A stretch of 64,000 bases of DNA from Haloarcula sp. DT43. GTDB taxonomy: Archaea > Halobacteriota > Halobacteria > Halobacteriales > Haloarculaceae. Positions 62,693 to 64,000 of this stretch are shown here, one piece after another. The notes beneath the pieces are model-generated. The model had not been told where the DNA came from, searched no databases, and worked only from the letters and a program-made list of their open reading frames with translations. The stretch is from assembly GCF_037078405.1 (NCBI RefSeq), contig NZ_JAYMGZ010000001.1, positions 372,001 through 436,000 on the forward strand. Direction: 5' to 3'. The translations under genes and the position numbers were made by a program. Positions within the stretch are counted from its first letter, which is position 1. Each line of letters starts with the position of its first letter.

Positions 62693-63626
62693 CCGTCTCG
62701 ACGTCCGGGCCCAGCGGGGACGCGAACACCACGCTGTCGGCGTGTTCTTCTAACGCCGCCGTCCGCTCGGCCACCGTCTCCGGCGTTCCGGCGATACAGA
62801 ACGCGTCCAGCATCGCCTCGGTCACGCCCTCGAAGGCGGCCGAGAACTCGCCGGCCGCGATTGCCTGCCCGATGTCGTCGGCGGCGTCGTGGTCGATGCC
62901 GTGGCGGTCAAGCACCGGCGGGGGTGACCCGGCGGCGACGAACGCGACCGGCGGCCGGGCGGCCTCACGCGCCTCGGCCGCGTCCTCGGCGACCGAGACG
63001 CTGGCGTAGGCCGCGAGGTCGAACGCGCCGTACTCGTCGGGCCGCTCGTCGGCCATCTCTTCGACTTGTTCGCGTGCCCACGCGAGGTCTTTCGGGTGCG
63101 CGCCGTTGTACAGCGCGCCGTCGGCGTGTTTCGCCGCCATCCGAGTCATGTGTGGCCCCTGCGCGCCGACGTACACCGGCACCTCGCCGACCTCGTAGTT
63201 CAGCCCGGCGTCGACCGCCTCGAAGGTGCCGTCGTGGTCGACGCGCTCGCCGTCCCAGAGCTTCCGGGCGGTCGTGAACGTCTCCAGCACGCGCCGGAGG
63301 GCATCCTCGTGATCGAAGCCGAGGTTGCTGAGCGTCGACCTGTCGCCCGGGCCGACGCCGAAGACGGCGCGCCCGTCGCTCAGTTCGTCCAGCGTCGCCG
63401 CCCGCGAGGCAAGCGTCACCGGATGGGTCTCGTAGGGGTTGGCGATGCCGGGGCCGAGCAGGACGTCGTCGGTCCGCTCGGCCATCGCGGTCAGCGCCAT
63501 GAACTGGTCGCGGTTGTTGTAGTGGTGGCTGACGAAGACGGCGTCGAGCGCGTTCGATTCGGCCCCGTCGGCGAACGAGGCGAGCTGGTCGACCGGGTGT
63601 TCCGGGGTGAGTTCAATCGCGTACAT
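62649..63626 (-). CDS. LLM-class F420-dependent-type oxidoreductase
   Basis: The 325-residue protein is a luciferase-like TIM barrel: MYAIELTPEHPVDQLASFADGAE, DAVFVSHHYNNRDQFMALTAMAERT, LGPGIANPYETHPVTLASRAATLDEL and VPVYVGAQGPHMTRMAAKHAD. These match the haloarchaeal group related to methylene-tetrahydromethanopterin reductase. F420 as cofactor is supported by CofE starting just upstream. It overlaps that gene by 14 bp. The substrate is unknown. Confidence 0.9.
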   Translation of the reverse strand: MYAIELTPEHPVDQLASFADGAESNALDAVFVSHHYNNRDQFMALTAMAERTDDVLLGPGIANPYETHPVTLASRAATLDELSDGRAVFGVGPGDRSTLSNLGFDHEDALRRVLETFTTARKLWDGERVDHDGTFEAVDAGLNYEVGEVPVYVGAQGPHMTRMAAKHADGALYNGAHPKDLAWAREQVEEMADERPDEYGAFDLAAYASVSVAEDAAEAREAARPPVAFVAAGSPPPVLDRHGIDHDAADDIGQAIAAGEFSAAFEGVTEAMLDAFCIAGTPETVAERTAALEEHADSVVFASPLGPDVETAIDLLGAVRDRRSR

Positions 63627-64000
63627 GTGACCACTCTCTGAGTGCTTGTCTGACCACGTCGCTCTCCGGGTCGCGGAACAGCTGTTCGCTGCCCGCGTGG
63701 TCCCCGAACTCGAAGCCGCGGACGACTGCGGCGGGCGTCCCGCCGTCGCCCTCGCCGGTGACGAGGTTGGCCGCGGCGGCGAGTTCGTCGACGACGGCCT
63801 GGACCGTGGCTTCGAGTTCGCGGCCGTCGCGGTCGTGTTCGCCGCGCCAGTCCCGCGAGGCCGGGAGGCCGGCCCACCCCAGCGCGACGCCGCGCTGTCC
63901 GAGGCGGAACGGTCGGCCGGAGGTGTCGGTGACGATGACGGCCGGCGCGACGCCCGTCCGCTCGCGGATGCCGGCGCGGATGGTCTCTGCCTCGGCGGTC
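63613..64000 (-). CDS. cofE: F420-0:gamma-glutamyl ligase CofE, C-terminal part
   Basis: The last 128 codons of this gene lie in the window; its start is beyond the edge. Visible motifs are VIVTDTSGRPFRLGQRGVALGWAG and TVQAVVDELAAAANLVTGEGDGGTPA, which match CofE, the enzyme adding L-glutamates to F420-0. The gene overlaps the LLM oxidoreductase start by 14 bp, so synthesis of the cofactor and a likely user are co-expressed. Confidence 0.9.
   Translation of the reverse strand, partial: TAEAETIRAGIRERTGVAPAVIVTDTSGRPFRLGQRGVALGWAGLPASRDWRGEHDRDGRELEATVQAVVDELAAAANLVTGEGDGGTPAAVVRGFEFGDHAGSEQLFRDPESDVVRQALREWSHVRD

Overview
The window comes from a haloarchaeon (class Halobacteria; Haloarcula-like is my guess from gene content, not a tested placement). 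The evidence is very high GC, strongly acidic proteins, many GTG or leaderless starts with TATA-like boxes about 25 nt upstream, haloarchaeal ribosomal proteins S24e and S27ae, a Kae1-Bud32 fusion, archaeal RIO1, eIF1A and eIF1, an MCP-type transducer, a Tat lipoprotein and F420 genes. Most of the window is ordinary core chromosome. About 70 protein genes, three tRNAs, one clear pseudogene and one integrated element can be supported.

Layout. 0-5.8 kb: end of a transducer, a PIN-like gene with a tiny overlapping partner, a TrkA protein, a secreted CARDB protein with a 15-copy acidic repeat, RNase Z and a Gfo/Idh/MocA oxidoreductase. 5.8-8.1 kb: DJ-1/PfpI protein, a decayed phzF, a VOC protein, tRNA-Ser with a partial copy of its 3' end nearby, and two small membrane proteins. 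8.3-18.5 kb: threonine ammonia-lyase, K+ channel with two RCK domains, Kae1-Bud32, S27ae/S24e, an RFC small subunit, zinc ribbon, tRNA-Gly, NAD synthetase, DUF3105 protein, enoyl-CoA hydratase and a conserved haloarchaeal protein.

18.57-28.47 kb is an integrated element in tRNA-Thr(GGT), bounded by a 42-bp direct repeat of the tRNA 3' part. It carries a tyrosine recombinase, four tightly packed small genes (three with or beside zinc motifs), a divergent winged helix regulator, a 1.5-kb gene-poor AT-rich gap, a 1305-aa single-chain restriction-modification enzyme and, converging on it, a second nuclease-like protein of 379 aa. A GATGAGGC-containing motif recurs five times, only in the element's gaps. 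This is the best candidate for an incompletely described (defence) system.

28.5-31.2 kb returns to core genes: thioesterase, KH-domain PNO1-like protein, RIO1 and eIF1A. 31.1-40.4 kb is a proline or hydroxyproline catabolic region: aldehyde (P5C) dehydrogenase, bacterio-opsin-activator-type regulator, proline dehydrogenase, proline racemase family enzyme and a five-gene branched-chain amino acid type ABC transporter. Similar short motifs sit in front of several of these genes, so the cluster may be one regulon that imports and oxidises proline-type amino acids to glutamate.

40.5-56.9 kb is a mixed core region: DMT transporters, SCP-2 protein, histidine kinase, DUF460 nuclease-fold protein, acetyltransferase, thioredoxin-like protein, HPP, UspA and TauE proteins, 2-hydroxyacid dehydrogenase, DsbA-like protein, ThiD-ThiN, a large secreted HExxH protein and SUI1. 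56.9-61.1 kb is a MoxR-DUF58-transglutaminase operon read leftward. 61.3-64 kb ends with a zinc-ribbon protein, a methyltransferase, a small membrane protein, an F420-dependent-type oxidoreductase and the C-terminal part of CofE.
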